A stretch of 64,000 bases of DNA from NCBI RefSeq assembly GCF_007751035.1, contig NZ_CP036433.1, positions 310,001 to 374,000 on the forward strand, written 5' to 3'. Both the position numbers and the translations under genes were made by a program. The notes under the pieces are model-generated. The model was not told the DNA's origin, did no database searches, and saw only the letters and a program-made list of their open reading frames with translations. Below are positions 54,427-63,579 of this stretch, piece by piece. Source of the DNA: Lignipirellula cremea (lineage in GTDB: Bacteria; Planctomycetota; Planctomycetia; Pirellulales; Pirellulaceae). Numbering within the stretch: position 1 is the stretch's first letter; the number at the start of each line of letters is the position of its first letter.

Positions 54427-56583
54427 TCAGGAAGCTTCGTCTGCGGGGACGCTGTTTTTTTCGTCCATGGCGATGCTGCGCTGGCAGCTATCAATCACTT
54501 CACTGCGGCCGCTAGCAATTAATAACGTCCAGGGGGCGTTCGACCTGGTGAGATCGGCCAGGAGCTGGCTGCAGAGGTCATCCGACAAACGGTCCAGGGC
54601 GCCGTCGATGAGCAGCAACCGAGGCCGTCCGACGATCGCTCGGGCCAGCATCAACCGCGTGGTCTGGCTGGCGGAAAGCGGAGCGCCGTTGGTCTGCAGT
54701 TTGGTTTCCAGGCCGTCGGGCAGAGTCGACAGTTCCTCCATCAGGCCGACGGTCGTTAGCGCTTCCTGCACATCCCTGGCGCAGAGGTTGCTTCTGGTCA
54801 GATCGACGTTCTCGCGAATGGTGCCCTGGAAAATCTCGGTGTCCCGCGCCAGGGACAGATGCTCGCGCAAGGAGTCCGGCCGCAGCGATCGCAGATCGAT
54901 CCCGTCGAGTTCGATCACGCCGCTGCTGGGAGTTCTCAGGCCGCACAACAGGTCGATCAGCGTGCTCTTGCCGGAGCCAGGGCCGCCGACCAAAGCGACG
55001 ACCTCGCCGGGGTTCAGGTGGAACGTCAAACCGGGGATAACTTTCCGGCCAGGGTATTGATAGCTGACGTCCCGTACATTGATCTCGGCAGCGGCTCCGT
55101 CGCGAACGTGCAGCAGCTTGTCTTGAGCCTCTGTTCTCAGATCGAACAACGCCCCTAATTTGTCGATCGAGGCCAGCAAGTCGTAGAACCCCTCCATATG
55201 CTTGCCGAGTTTGGCGAACGAGCCGACGATCATCATCACGATCAGCTCCGCCGCCACGAGCTGGCCCAGCGTCAGTTCCCCGTGGATGACCAGCCAGCCG
55301 CCCAGGCCCAGCAGCGCGGTCGCCGCGGCCGCCTGGAGACCAAGGGCGAAGAGGATCTGCCGCAGGATCACCCGAAAATGACCCTGGCGTGCGTTGAGCC
55401 AGTTCATCGCCAGCTGATCGGCCCGTTCCATCGCGTACGGCGCGCCGGAGTGCAGCTTGAACGCGGTGGTGTGGCGGGCCAGTTCTTCCAGCCAATCCGC
55501 AATGGCGTATTTGGCCTTGGATTCTTTGATCGCCGTCTTCACGGCGCCGTGTCCCAGAACGAATACGACAAACCCGATCAACATCAACAAGACAACGTCG
55601 TATCCCAGAAAAAACGGATGATAGAACGCCAGCACGGTCATGCCGATGACCGTTTGCAAAACGATCGAGACCCCATCCAGCAGCAGCGCCGACGCTGTTT
55701 TTTGCACCGTCACAATATCGAAGAACCGATTCACCAGTTCGGGCCCGTGAACCGTATCGAACTCTGTTTGCTGGATCCGCGGCAGACGATACGCCAGGTC
55801 CTCCACGGTGCGAATGAACAGGCGTCGCTGGAAGACTTCGACAATGTAGGTAATCAGCGTTCGCATCGCCGCCGCAAACGCCAGGAACGTGAACAGCAAC
55901 AGGGCCAGCACTAGAACCGGCTGCAGGTAGCGGCCGAAAGCGACCGTATTCACCAGGGCCTCGACCGCAATCGGCGAAGCCAGCGCCAAAACGCCGACCA
56001 CCACCGAAAAGATCAGGACCATCCACAGATCTTTTCTCTCCGGCCGCAAGAGAGCGAACAAGCGAGCCAACGGCTTTCCGCCGCGCAGGCTGATCCCTTC
56101 CGGCGCCTGGCAGCCTAACGCCGCCTCGCCGATGACGCAGCGGAAGCGACTGGTCGTCGGGTCCGAATCCAGCATCTTGCCCAGCTGTCGCGTCGTCATC
56201 CAGCGATCAGGCTCCTCTTCCAGCAGGGGAGAAACGCGAACTTTACGCCCGCGCCGCTCGCTCAGGAAACTCCACTGGAGCTGGCCCCCGTTCCGGTCCT
56301 CGCAAAACGCAACGGGCATTCCCTGGGCCACAATCGCCAGGGCCTCCTTGAGCGTGCAATCCAACGATCGAATGCGCAACCGCAAACTTTCGCCCGCTTC
56401 CACCAGGCGGCGGACCCAGGCCTGCGAGTCGTCTCCGGAAACGGAGTACACCGCTTCACTGAGCGCCCGGCGGGCGAAAGTGTGGTCAAAAGTCAGATTG
56501 GCCTTCTGGGAAAACCTCTCCAAAAGACGCAGTGCGCCCCGCTGAAGCGCGGAGTCGTCAGCCTGATCGGTGCGACGCGTCAT
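54427..56583 (-). CDS. ABC-type exporter with degenerate ATPase motifs
   Basis: 718 residues. An N-terminal region of about 170 residues may be a catalytically dead C39-peptidase-like domain (no conserved cysteine-histidine pair seen). A six-segment exporter membrane domain spans about 190-460. In the nucleotide-binding domain, Walker A is intact (GGPGSGKST, near 531), but the Q-loop reads LARD, the signature reads LSASQ, Walker B reads LLLIDGALD with glycine for the catalytic glutamate, and the switch histidine position reads IASGR. The operon with HlyD and TolC indicates type I export, yet the ATPase looks weak or dead. Confidence 0.9.
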   Translation of the reverse strand: MTRRTDQADDSALQRGALRLLERFSQKANLTFDHTFARRALSEAVYSVSGDDSQAWVRRLVEAGESLRLRIRSLDCTLKEALAIVAQGMPVAFCEDRNGGQLQWSFLSERRGRKVRVSPLLEEEPDRWMTTRQLGKMLDSDPTTSRFRCVIGEAALGCQAPEGISLRGGKPLARLFALLRPERKDLWMVLIFSVVVGVLALASPIAVEALVNTVAFGRYLQPVLVLALLLFTFLAFAAAMRTLITYIVEVFQRRLFIRTVEDLAYRLPRIQQTEFDTVHGPELVNRFFDIVTVQKTASALLLDGVSIVLQTVIGMTVLAFYHPFFLGYDVVLLMLIGFVVFVLGHGAVKTAIKESKAKYAIADWLEELARHTTAFKLHSGAPYAMERADQLAMNWLNARQGHFRVILRQILFALGLQAAAATALLGLGGWLVIHGELTLGQLVAAELIVMMIVGSFAKLGKHMEGFYDLLASIDKLGALFDLRTEAQDKLLHVRDGAAAEINVRDVSYQYPGRKVIPGLTFHLNPGEVVALVGGPGSGKSTLIDLLCGLRTPSSGVIELDGIDLRSLRPDSLREHLSLARDTEIFQGTIRENVDLTRSNLCARDVQEALTTVGLMEELSTLPDGLETKLQTNGAPLSASQTTRLMLARAIVGRPRLLLIDGALDRLSDDLCSQLLADLTRSNAPWTLLIASGRSEVIDSCQRSIAMDEKNSVPADEAS

Positions 56584-56727
56584 GGCAGCTCCGGGGACCG
56601 AGTATTCGGTTCACGAGAAGTTTAAGGGCACTACCTTAACTATATCGCAAGGCTACCACATTCAAATTACCATTTATTTAAACACTTGCATTGAAAATAT
56701 CTATATGAGACCTCTCAATACACGGGA
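56584..56727 (-). promoter_or_regulatory. AT-rich upstream region of export operon
   Basis: This gap of 144 bases is distinctly AT-rich (for example TTATTTAAACACTTGC and AAAATATCTATATG), unlike its GC-rich surroundings, and lies just upstream of the ABC gene. It is the best candidate for the operon promoter. A specific -35/-10 pair could not be fixed. Confidence 0.45.
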
Positions 56728-59478
56728 TTATCCGGTGGTGCGCATCCCGGCCGCCAGCCCTTTGATCGTCAGTGCTAGCAGATGATCCAGCTCCTCCTGC
56801 TTCTCGGGCGTTCGCTCGTTCTGGTCGTCGCGACGGCGACGCAGCAACTCAATCTGGATCAGGTTCAACGGGTCAATGTAGCGGTTGCGGGCCTGGATGG
56901 ACTCCTGCAGCCAGGGCGTTCCGTCCAGCAGCTGCTCTTGCCCGTTGACCAGCAGCACGGCCCTCCTGGCGGCGGCGAATTCCTGGGCGATTGCATCGCC
57001 AATGCTGATCAGCGCCTTGGAGTCCTGCGCCAACTGGGCGTACAGCTGGGCGATGGCGAGGTCGCTCTTGGACAGGGCGAGTTCCGCGTTATCGATCGTC
57101 GCCTGGAAGAAGGGCCATTCCTGGTACATGGTGCGTAACAAGGCCAGCTGTGCGGGATCGGCGCACGCCGACTCGATCGCGCTTCCCAGGCCATACCACG
57201 CAGGCACGAGGCAGCGGGCCTGGGTCCAGGAGAAAACCCAGGGGATCGCTCTCAAGTCGCGTATTTCCATTCCGCCCTGGCGCCGCGACGGCCGGGATCC
57301 GATCGGCAACTGCTCGATTTGTGCAATCGGCGTCGCCTTGCGGAAGAAGCTGACGAAGCCAGGCAACCCAGTGAATTCGCGGTAGGCCGTCAAGGAAGAA
57401 TCCGCCAGCGACTGGAGCAGGTCTTGCCAGGCGGGCGACACGGCGGGACGCGGCAAGCCGGCGGCCAGCAGGCAGGACCACAGGACCTGTTCCAGGTGCC
57501 GATGCGCGATGGCCGGCTCATCGTACCGTTCGGCCAGCACTTCGCCCTGTTCGGTTAATCGCAGCGATCCGTGAAACGTCGCGGATGGCAGCGACAAAAT
57601 GCTGCGAGCGGCCGGACCGCCGCCCCGGCCCAGGGAGCCCCCGCGTCCATGGAAGAAGGTCAGTTTCACGCCGGCCTGGGCGGCGATGGCGTACAGCTTT
57701 TGCTGACACCGATAGAGCGACCAGCAAGCGGACAGATAGCCGCCGTCCTTGGTGCTGTCGGAATAGCCGAGCATGATCGTTTGACGATCTCCCTGTTCCC
57801 GCAGGATTTCGCGATAGCTTGCGATCCCGAGCAGCGCCTCCAGGCTTTCCGGCGCCTGCTTCAGGTCGCTAATCGTTTCGAACAGCGGCATAATGGGCGG
57901 GCAGTTCTGCAGAGCGCGGTCGTCGGAAGGCGACGTTTGCCGCCACAGCCAGAGGACGCCCAGCACATCGCTGGGCGCGGTGGCCATGCTAATCACGATG
58001 CCGCCTAGTGCGTCGGGACCGTACTTCCGCCGTACGCGCTGCAGCAAGCGAAAGAGCGCCCACGTTTCCTGGGAGTCCGACGACAGCGACGAGAAGTCGA
58101 TCGCCAGGGGATTTGCAAGGCCGTCGACCAGGCGTTTACAACGATCGGACTCGCTTTCTTCCGCCGCGGCCTGGCCGGCGTCCGCCTGTTTCTGGACCTC
58201 CTGAATCACCGCGTCAAAACGCTGGGAGTGCTGTCGTACGTCGAGCTTCGCCAGATGAAAACCGAACACGCCAATGCGGTCGAGCCAATCCGCCAGATCC
58301 TTGCTGAGCAACGCTCCGCTTGCCAGCGAAGATAACGACGCATGCAACACCGACACATCGTCGGCAAGTTCGGCCGCAGAAGCATAGGCGCCCAGCGGAG
58401 TATCCGCATCGCTAAGGTCGCACGCCTTGGTCTGCTCCAGGCGCCAATCGATCACTGACAGCCAGCAGCGCGGGATCTCGTAGGGGGAGACTTCCTCCAG
58501 GATCGACTCCAGCTGAGGCCAGCGGGCGATCGCCTCCTGCAGTCGTTTCGGCAGTTCTTCCCCCAGATTCGCTTGTCGATTCGACAGGCTGAGCGAACGG
58601 GCTAACTTGCGAGCGCTGTCCTGATGCAAATCAATCGCCGCCAGACGCAGCCAGGTGAAGGTCTGCTCTGTGATCGCCGTGGTGACGCCCGGATGACCGT
58701 CGCGATCGCCGCCGATCCAGGAACCAAAGGTGATGCAATGCCGCAGGCGAAATGCGACATCGGGATAAACCTTCCGGAGCGCTTGCCTTAACTCGTCGAA
58801 GATTCTGGGCGTTGTCTCCCACAACACGTGCCTGATCGAAAGCCCTCGCTGCACCTCCTGCAGCACCGTCGGGCGCGAAGGGCGAATGACATCGGTCATC
58901 CACAGCTTGGCCAGTTCCGCTTGAATTTTCAGCAATCGCTGCTCCTGCTCCCGGGGCGACATGGGCTCCGCCGGGATATCCAGCGACTCCCGAATGGCGC
59001 GGAGCTTGCTGCGCACGGAGCGCCGTTTGGCCTCGGTGGGGTGCGCGGTAAAAACCAGTTCGATCGCGGTCTGGTCCAGCAACCGCTGCATGTCGCCGGC
59101 CGACGCTCCCGAAGCGGCCAGTTGCGTTACGGCATCGACGATCGATTCGCCGTAGGCCTGCTGGTCGTCCTGCAGGACCCGACGCCTGAGCACCCTGACC
59201 CGCTGGCGATCTTCGGCCAGATTGGAGAGATCAAGAAAGATGCTAAACGCGCGAATGACCACGCGCAGGGTCTCCTCTTCCAGCTCGGCCAGCAGGGTTG
59301 CGAGTTCTTTTTCCGCCGCCCGGTCGCCCTCCCGTCGTCGCCGCGCCAGATGACGGACTTTCTCAACGATTTGAAACTGCTCTTCGCCCGCCAGTTGACG
59401 GAGGATATCGCCTAGCAGCTCCCCTAATTCGTTGATCTCCTGACGCAGGACGGCGTTGTGCGAGGGGCCGGATGACAT
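56728..59478 (-). CDS. ppc: phosphoenolpyruvate carboxylase
   Basis: 916 residues starting MSSGPSHNAVLRQ at 59478, where AAGGA lies 9-10 bases upstream; the longer frame is not conserved. Catalytic signatures are present: VFTAHPTEAKRRS (active-site histidine near residue 146), GSWIGGDRDGHPGVT, LGYSDSTKDGGYLSACW, FFHGRGGSLGRGGGP, and the C-terminal end GMRTTG in place of the usual RNTG. The enzyme carboxylates PEP to oxaloacetate to refill the TCA cycle. Length is normal (family about 870-970). It is transcribed alone. Confidence 0.97.
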   Translation of the reverse strand: MSSGPSHNAVLRQEINELGELLGDILRQLAGEEQFQIVEKVRHLARRRREGDRAAEKELATLLAELEEETLRVVIRAFSIFLDLSNLAEDRQRVRVLRRRVLQDDQQAYGESIVDAVTQLAASGASAGDMQRLLDQTAIELVFTAHPTEAKRRSVRSKLRAIRESLDIPAEPMSPREQEQRLLKIQAELAKLWMTDVIRPSRPTVLQEVQRGLSIRHVLWETTPRIFDELRQALRKVYPDVAFRLRHCITFGSWIGGDRDGHPGVTTAITEQTFTWLRLAAIDLHQDSARKLARSLSLSNRQANLGEELPKRLQEAIARWPQLESILEEVSPYEIPRCWLSVIDWRLEQTKACDLSDADTPLGAYASAAELADDVSVLHASLSSLASGALLSKDLADWLDRIGVFGFHLAKLDVRQHSQRFDAVIQEVQKQADAGQAAAEESESDRCKRLVDGLANPLAIDFSSLSSDSQETWALFRLLQRVRRKYGPDALGGIVISMATAPSDVLGVLWLWRQTSPSDDRALQNCPPIMPLFETISDLKQAPESLEALLGIASYREILREQGDRQTIMLGYSDSTKDGGYLSACWSLYRCQQKLYAIAAQAGVKLTFFHGRGGSLGRGGGPAARSILSLPSATFHGSLRLTEQGEVLAERYDEPAIAHRHLEQVLWSCLLAAGLPRPAVSPAWQDLLQSLADSSLTAYREFTGLPGFVSFFRKATPIAQIEQLPIGSRPSRRQGGMEIRDLRAIPWVFSWTQARCLVPAWYGLGSAIESACADPAQLALLRTMYQEWPFFQATIDNAELALSKSDLAIAQLYAQLAQDSKALISIGDAIAQEFAAARRAVLLVNGQEQLLDGTPWLQESIQARNRYIDPLNLIQIELLRRRRDDQNERTPEKQEELDHLLALTIKGLAAGMRTTG

Positions 59479-60054
59479 GGGCAATTCCTTCGTGAGCGTG
59501 CAAACAGGGCCGCAGCTTTCTCGGCCAGAATCCATCGATAATTTGGGAGTGTCCGGTTCAGTATAGATCCAGAGGGAATTATAGAAACCATGGTTAGATT
59601 CCCTGGAACCCTTGAAAAGACGCAGGGAAAGCTCCGGAACGACGGATTTTCTCCCTCTTCCTCCCCTGCCCCGTTTCTCCAGGGTCGCAAAAAAAAGGGC
59701 CATCGGCGCACCACCGCCCGGCGGCGCCTGGCGCCGCTGACGCTCAGCCGACAAGCCCAAAAGCGGGAACAAGCGGCTGGGAATTTTCCAATTTGAGGCT
59801 GTGAGTGATCACTCCGCCGCCATCGGACTGCCGGCCCAGGCGGAACTGGGTAGAACGCTTGCAAGGCGAACGGCCGCAACGAGGATGCGCAGGCCGTTTT
59901 CCATGGAGGAATCGAGCGCACAACAAGGAAAGAAAAGAGAGGGAAAAGACCGTCGACGGCGCTCCATTCTTCCCTGAACGCCGGCCGATGACTTTCTTTT
60001 TGCGCGCTGATTGCGGCCGGGCCGATCCCTTCCGGTGTGAATCGGACAGGGACC
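59479..60054. other. intergenic region upstream of ppc
   Basis: A 576-base gap. A perfect TATAAT lies on the minus strand at 59578-59583, about 100 bases before the ppc start, though no good -35 box was found. A 7-bp stem TTCCCTG/CAGGGAA (59599-59605 with 59623-59629) lies just upstream of it. The left and right parts contain short open frames with no support. No ncRNA was recognised. Confidence 0.4.
59578..59583 (-). promoter_or_regulatory. possible -10 box of ppc
   Basis: TATAAT on the minus strand, 95-100 bases upstream of the ppc ATG. The -35 position 17 bases further reads CCAGGG, so support is weak. Confidence 0.25.
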
Positions 60055-61245
60055 TCACTCCACGCAGATTAGCGCCGGATTGGTCACGGCCGTTTTACCG
60101 CCTGATTCGTACTCGGCCCACACGGCGTGAGCTCCCTGGCCGGGGGACTTCCACAGCCCTTGCCCCGCCCCGTTCGCCTCGCCGAGCAGGGTGTCGTCGC
60201 GGTAGAAGCGGAGATTAGAGACTTCCACGCCGTCTTTCGCCTTGAAACCAAGCATCAGGTCCGCGCCCTGCGGTACGCTGACGCCGAACGATTTGCGGGG
60301 ATGGAAATCCGGCAGTTTGGTCTTGCCGTCGACCGTTTGGATCGTCACCTGGACCGGCGAATCCTTGGTTTGCCATGCTCGCCAGACACAGGCCGTTGCG
60401 CGATCCGGCAGCCACACCGCGTTGCCGGGATCTCCCTGAAAGTCGTCTGCCGGCATGATCGCGGCGTATTGCCCGTGGATGGTGGAACGATCGCCGCGCC
60501 AGCCGCTGTGGAAGTCGACCGGTTTCAGCGGAACGGGCTGGCCTGGCTGGATACCCTCGGGGATGCGCAGCGCCGCGATGGCCCGGATCCAGGGCACAAA
60601 CAGTGTGCCGGAGTTGGCCCAGTCGTGCTTGCACCCATGCTGCAGGCCAAGCGCCCAGGGGCGCCCTGCCTGCAATGCGGGAACGTAGAACTTCTCGATG
60701 GCGGGCAACATCTTGAAAGCGTCCGGCTGGGCGCCAATGATGTACAGCTCCGGTATGGCGGCCCGCTCCGGGCCGATCTTTTCGGGATCGGTCACCCAGG
60801 AACAACTGACCGCGTTGGTGAGCAGTTTGTCGGGCTCCTCGATTAACATCGGAATGCACATTCCGCCGGCCGACATGCCGACGCCGACGCGAGGAACCTG
60901 GGTCAATTCGGGCAGTTGCTGTTCGGCGGCGAACTGCTTCAGCGCCGCCAGCATGCCCTCCCGCAACCGCTGGGGACGGTTGCTTCCTTGGAGGTTGATC
61001 TTGGTGACCAGATGCGCAAAACCCAGTTCGCGACAGAGCGTCGGCCAGCGGCCGTTGGTTTTAATTTCGTAATTTGCGGCATGCACAAGAATGCCGCGCA
61101 CGGGGTGCGATTCTTTTGGAACGAACAAGACGACGTCGACGCCTGACTCTGTGATCTGGGTCTGCAGCAGCTGGTCTTCTCGCTCGGCCGCACTTGCCGA
61201 AGAAGCGATCAGCAAGGCGGTTACGATCGCGCAAAGGATCTTCAT
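60055..61245 (-). CDS. exported alpha/beta-hydrolase-like protein
   Basis: 396 residues. Signal peptide of about 19 residues, then an alpha/beta-hydrolase region (VRGILVHAANYEIKTNGRWPTLCRELGFAHLV) with an intact nucleophile elbow GMSAG at 123-127, and a C-terminal beta domain (ACVWRAWQTK, LPDFHPRKSFG, GAHAVWAEYESGGKTAVTNPAL). It resembles the protein at 9613-10878, which lacks the GxSxG motif. It is the last gene of an operon, 5 bases after the SMP-30 gene. It may be an esterase acting on polysaccharide side chains, which is inference. Confidence 0.85.
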   Translation of the reverse strand: MKILCAIVTALLIASSASAAEREDQLLQTQITESGVDVVLFVPKESHPVRGILVHAANYEIKTNGRWPTLCRELGFAHLVTKINLQGSNRPQRLREGMLAALKQFAAEQQLPELTQVPRVGVGMSAGGMCIPMLIEEPDKLLTNAVSCSWVTDPEKIGPERAAIPELYIIGAQPDAFKMLPAIEKFYVPALQAGRPWALGLQHGCKHDWANSGTLFVPWIRAIAALRIPEGIQPGQPVPLKPVDFHSGWRGDRSTIHGQYAAIMPADDFQGDPGNAVWLPDRATACVWRAWQTKDSPVQVTIQTVDGKTKLPDFHPRKSFGVSVPQGADLMLGFKAKDGVEVSNLRFYRDDTLLGEANGAGQGLWKSPGQGAHAVWAEYESGGKTAVTNPALICVE

Positions 61246-61250
61246 CGTTC

Positions 61251-62177
61251 TTACTGTCCTGTGACTTTCAGGGGGATTGCGTACAGTGCATTGGCGGTGG
61301 TGATAAACAACGACTTGCCGTCTTCACCGGCGAAGCAGACGTTAGATGCCGCCGCGGGCAGCGGAATCGGATCGAGTTGTTCGCCGTCGGGATTATAGAT
61401 GCGAATTTCTTTGGCTTGTGGCGTGGTGTAAAGGTTGCCTTGCTCGTCGAGCGTCATGCCGTCGGCGCCCACTTTGCAGAAGAGACGTTTGTCCGCCAGC
61501 GACCCATCGGGCTGGATCGAATAGCGATACGTCCGGCCTAACCGGCGGTCGGTGATGTACAGGGTTTTTCCGTCCGGCGTGCCGACGATGCCGTTGGGCG
61601 TGTTGAAGTCGTCGGCGACTTTCGCGACACGCTTCCCGTCCGGTGGGATGTAGTAGACATGCCGACCGTCTTGTTCGAGATCTTCCTTCTTGCGGCTGTA
61701 GGCCGGGTCAGTGAAATAGACGCCGCCCTGGGGATCCATCCAAAGATCGTTGGGGTTGTTGAATCGTTTGCCGTCGTACTTGTCGGCGAGTACTTCGAGA
61801 ACTTCCGCGGTCTGGCTATCCATCGCGACGATCCTTCGCAAATCCCCCTGGCAAACGATGAGTCGGCCTTGGGCGTCCATTTGCATGCCGTTGGCGCCGT
61901 GGGAGTCGTTGGTCAGCGTGGTTAGCTTGCGAGTTTTCCAATCCCAGCGCAGGATCTTATTCACTCGCAGATCGACAAAGTACAAATCGCCGCCCTGCGC
62001 GACCGCAGGGCCTTCAAGAAAGGTAAAACCTTCGGCGAGGGTTTCCAGCTGTGCGCCTTCGGCGACGAGCGAGTTTGAGATTCGCCCTTGCTTCGCGTCC
62101 TGACCCCAGGCTTTGGGCTCCCATGCCAGACACGAGGCCGCGAGGATCACAACGAGGGCGACGATCAACACTTTCAT
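61251..62177 (-). CDS. SMP-30/gluconolactonase family exported protein
   Basis: 308 residues with a signal peptide (ending near AWG). The six-bladed propeller is evident: EGFTFLEGPAVAQGGDLYFVDLRVNKILRWD, DSHGANGMQMDAQGRLIVCQGDLRRI, FNNPNDLWMDPQGGVYFTDP, FNTPNGIVGTPDGKTLYITDR and DGMTLDEQGNLY. The glutamate in EGPA and the asparagine/aspartate in NPND and FTDP match metal-binding positions in the family, which hydrolyses sugar lactones. It sits between the caspase-like/SUMF1 gene (6-base gap) and the hydrolase gene. Confidence 0.93.
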   Translation of the reverse strand: MKVLIVALVVILAASCLAWEPKAWGQDAKQGRISNSLVAEGAQLETLAEGFTFLEGPAVAQGGDLYFVDLRVNKILRWDWKTRKLTTLTNDSHGANGMQMDAQGRLIVCQGDLRRIVAMDSQTAEVLEVLADKYDGKRFNNPNDLWMDPQGGVYFTDPAYSRKKEDLEQDGRHVYYIPPDGKRVAKVADDFNTPNGIVGTPDGKTLYITDRRLGRTYRYSIQPDGSLADKRLFCKVGADGMTLDEQGNLYTTPQAKEIRIYNPDGEQLDPIPLPAAASNVCFAGEDGKSLFITTANALYAIPLKVTGQ

Positions 62178-62183
62178 GAGCGT

Positions 62184-63554
62184 CTACTTTCTCGCGTTTT
62201 GTTCATCGGGTTGCTTCTTTTGAATTACCAGCCGGTAGCCGATGAAGTTCTGTTCATTCCGGCTGCTGTAAAAATCGCGATAGGCGCTGCGGCAGTTTTC
62301 CGGCACGCTGGTCCAGCTGCCGCCGCGGATCGCGCCGTTGACGCACCACTCGGCCACGTTGCCATACATGTCATGCAAGCCCCAGGGGTTGGCCTGGTAC
62401 GAACCGACCGGCGCCAGTTTCAGGGCGCCGTCGTCCAGCGTGCGATGGGCCGCGTTCGAGAAAATATCGTTGCTGTCGTAGTACGTCTTGTCGGCAAAGT
62501 TGGCGTGCTGGGGCAGTTGACGCAGCTCTTCCCCAAAGTAGAACCGGCCTGTCGTGCCCGCCCGCGCGGCGTACTCCCATTGTTCTTCTGTCGGCAGGGC
62601 GTATTGCCAGTCGGCCGGCAAGCGGTCGGCCTGGCGTTCGTTCGCCGTCAGGTTACGGAGCATTGTCTGCGCGTCGTCATGATTGATCATGGTCATCGGA
62701 TCCAGCTTCAGGCGGGCCAGAGCGTTCGCGCCGGGGCGACGCTGGGCGACCTCCTGGCTGCGGGCCAGTTCGTACTTGGAGATCCAGAAGCCTTCCTGGA
62801 GGACCACTTTCCGAGGCTCTTCGTCGGCATATCTATCCGGAGTTCCAGGCGGGCTGCCCGCCTGGTATTCGCCGGGCGGACACCAGCAGAAAACGAGGCC
62901 CATGTCGTTCACCCATTCGTCGCCGGGCCGCACCCCGGGCCGGAAACGATCGGGCGGACTAATGGCTGTCGAGGCCTGGCCTGTCAGCGTCCCGGGTGCG
63001 GGCAAGCGGGAAATGGTTTTACCCGCCTCCGCCAGGGCGGCGACCAGATCGGCCTCGCGATCCAGGTTCTGCAGCAACACGGCCGTGTCGCCGCTGGTCA
63101 ACTGGCAGGCCGCAGGAAGCTCGCCGTCAAAATCGGGAGCGTCGCCGGCGTCGATAAAGATCAACGACTGACGGCAGCCGCCCTTGTCACGGAACGCCTG
63201 GAACACGCGGTCAAGCGAGTACTTGCCACGCGAATCCGTCGCCTGCAGGCTGGACCCCTCCGCCACCTGGCCACGGTAAACCAGAAGCGCCGTGGAGCAG
63301 GTCGGCGTGCGGCTGGCGAAGCCTTCGATCGCATCGCGGATGGCATTTTCATTGTCGAGGTTCCCCGCGATTTGACAGACGAAGCCCCTTTTTTCCAGAC
63401 GCTGGGCCAACGCCTGCAGGCTCGGCCCTGCTGTCGCTTCGTCGGCGTCATTCGCCTGCTGGTTATCGATCAGCAAGGCGACGCGATACTCGGCCCGGGC
63501 GCCGCCGGCGAGCGACAGCAGCAGGAACAGGAGGGCGCTGGTTTTCCACTTCAT
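62184..63554 (-). CDS. caspase-like (degenerate) domain fused to SUMF1 domain
   Basis: 456 residues. After a signal peptide, residues 23-200 look like a caspase/metacaspase fold (YRVALLIDN, LAQRLEKRGFVCQIAGNLDNENAIRDAIEGF), but the expected His-Gly reads YRGQ (93-96) and the expected cysteine in the DAC motif reads DAGD (135-138). A SUMF1 domain follows from about 215 (GLVFCWCPPGEYQAGS, LPTEEQWEYAARAG, NPWGLHDMYGNVAEW, IRGGSW, GYRLV), with only one of the two FGE cysteines. The protein is probably an exported binding protein. It is 25 bases downstream of DUF1552. Confidence 0.8.
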   Translation of the reverse strand: MKWKTSALLFLLLSLAGGARAEYRVALLIDNQQANDADEATAGPSLQALAQRLEKRGFVCQIAGNLDNENAIRDAIEGFASRTPTCSTALLVYRGQVAEGSSLQATDSRGKYSLDRVFQAFRDKGGCRQSLIFIDAGDAPDFDGELPAACQLTSGDTAVLLQNLDREADLVAALAEAGKTISRLPAPGTLTGQASTAISPPDRFRPGVRPGDEWVNDMGLVFCWCPPGEYQAGSPPGTPDRYADEEPRKVVLQEGFWISKYELARSQEVAQRRPGANALARLKLDPMTMINHDDAQTMLRNLTANERQADRLPADWQYALPTEEQWEYAARAGTTGRFYFGEELRQLPQHANFADKTYYDSNDIFSNAAHRTLDDGALKLAPVGSYQANPWGLHDMYGNVAEWCVNGAIRGGSWTSVPENCRSAYRDFYSSRNEQNFIGYRLVIQKKQPDEQNARK

Positions 63555-63579
63555 TGCAGAGACTCCGTCAGCAATCGGG

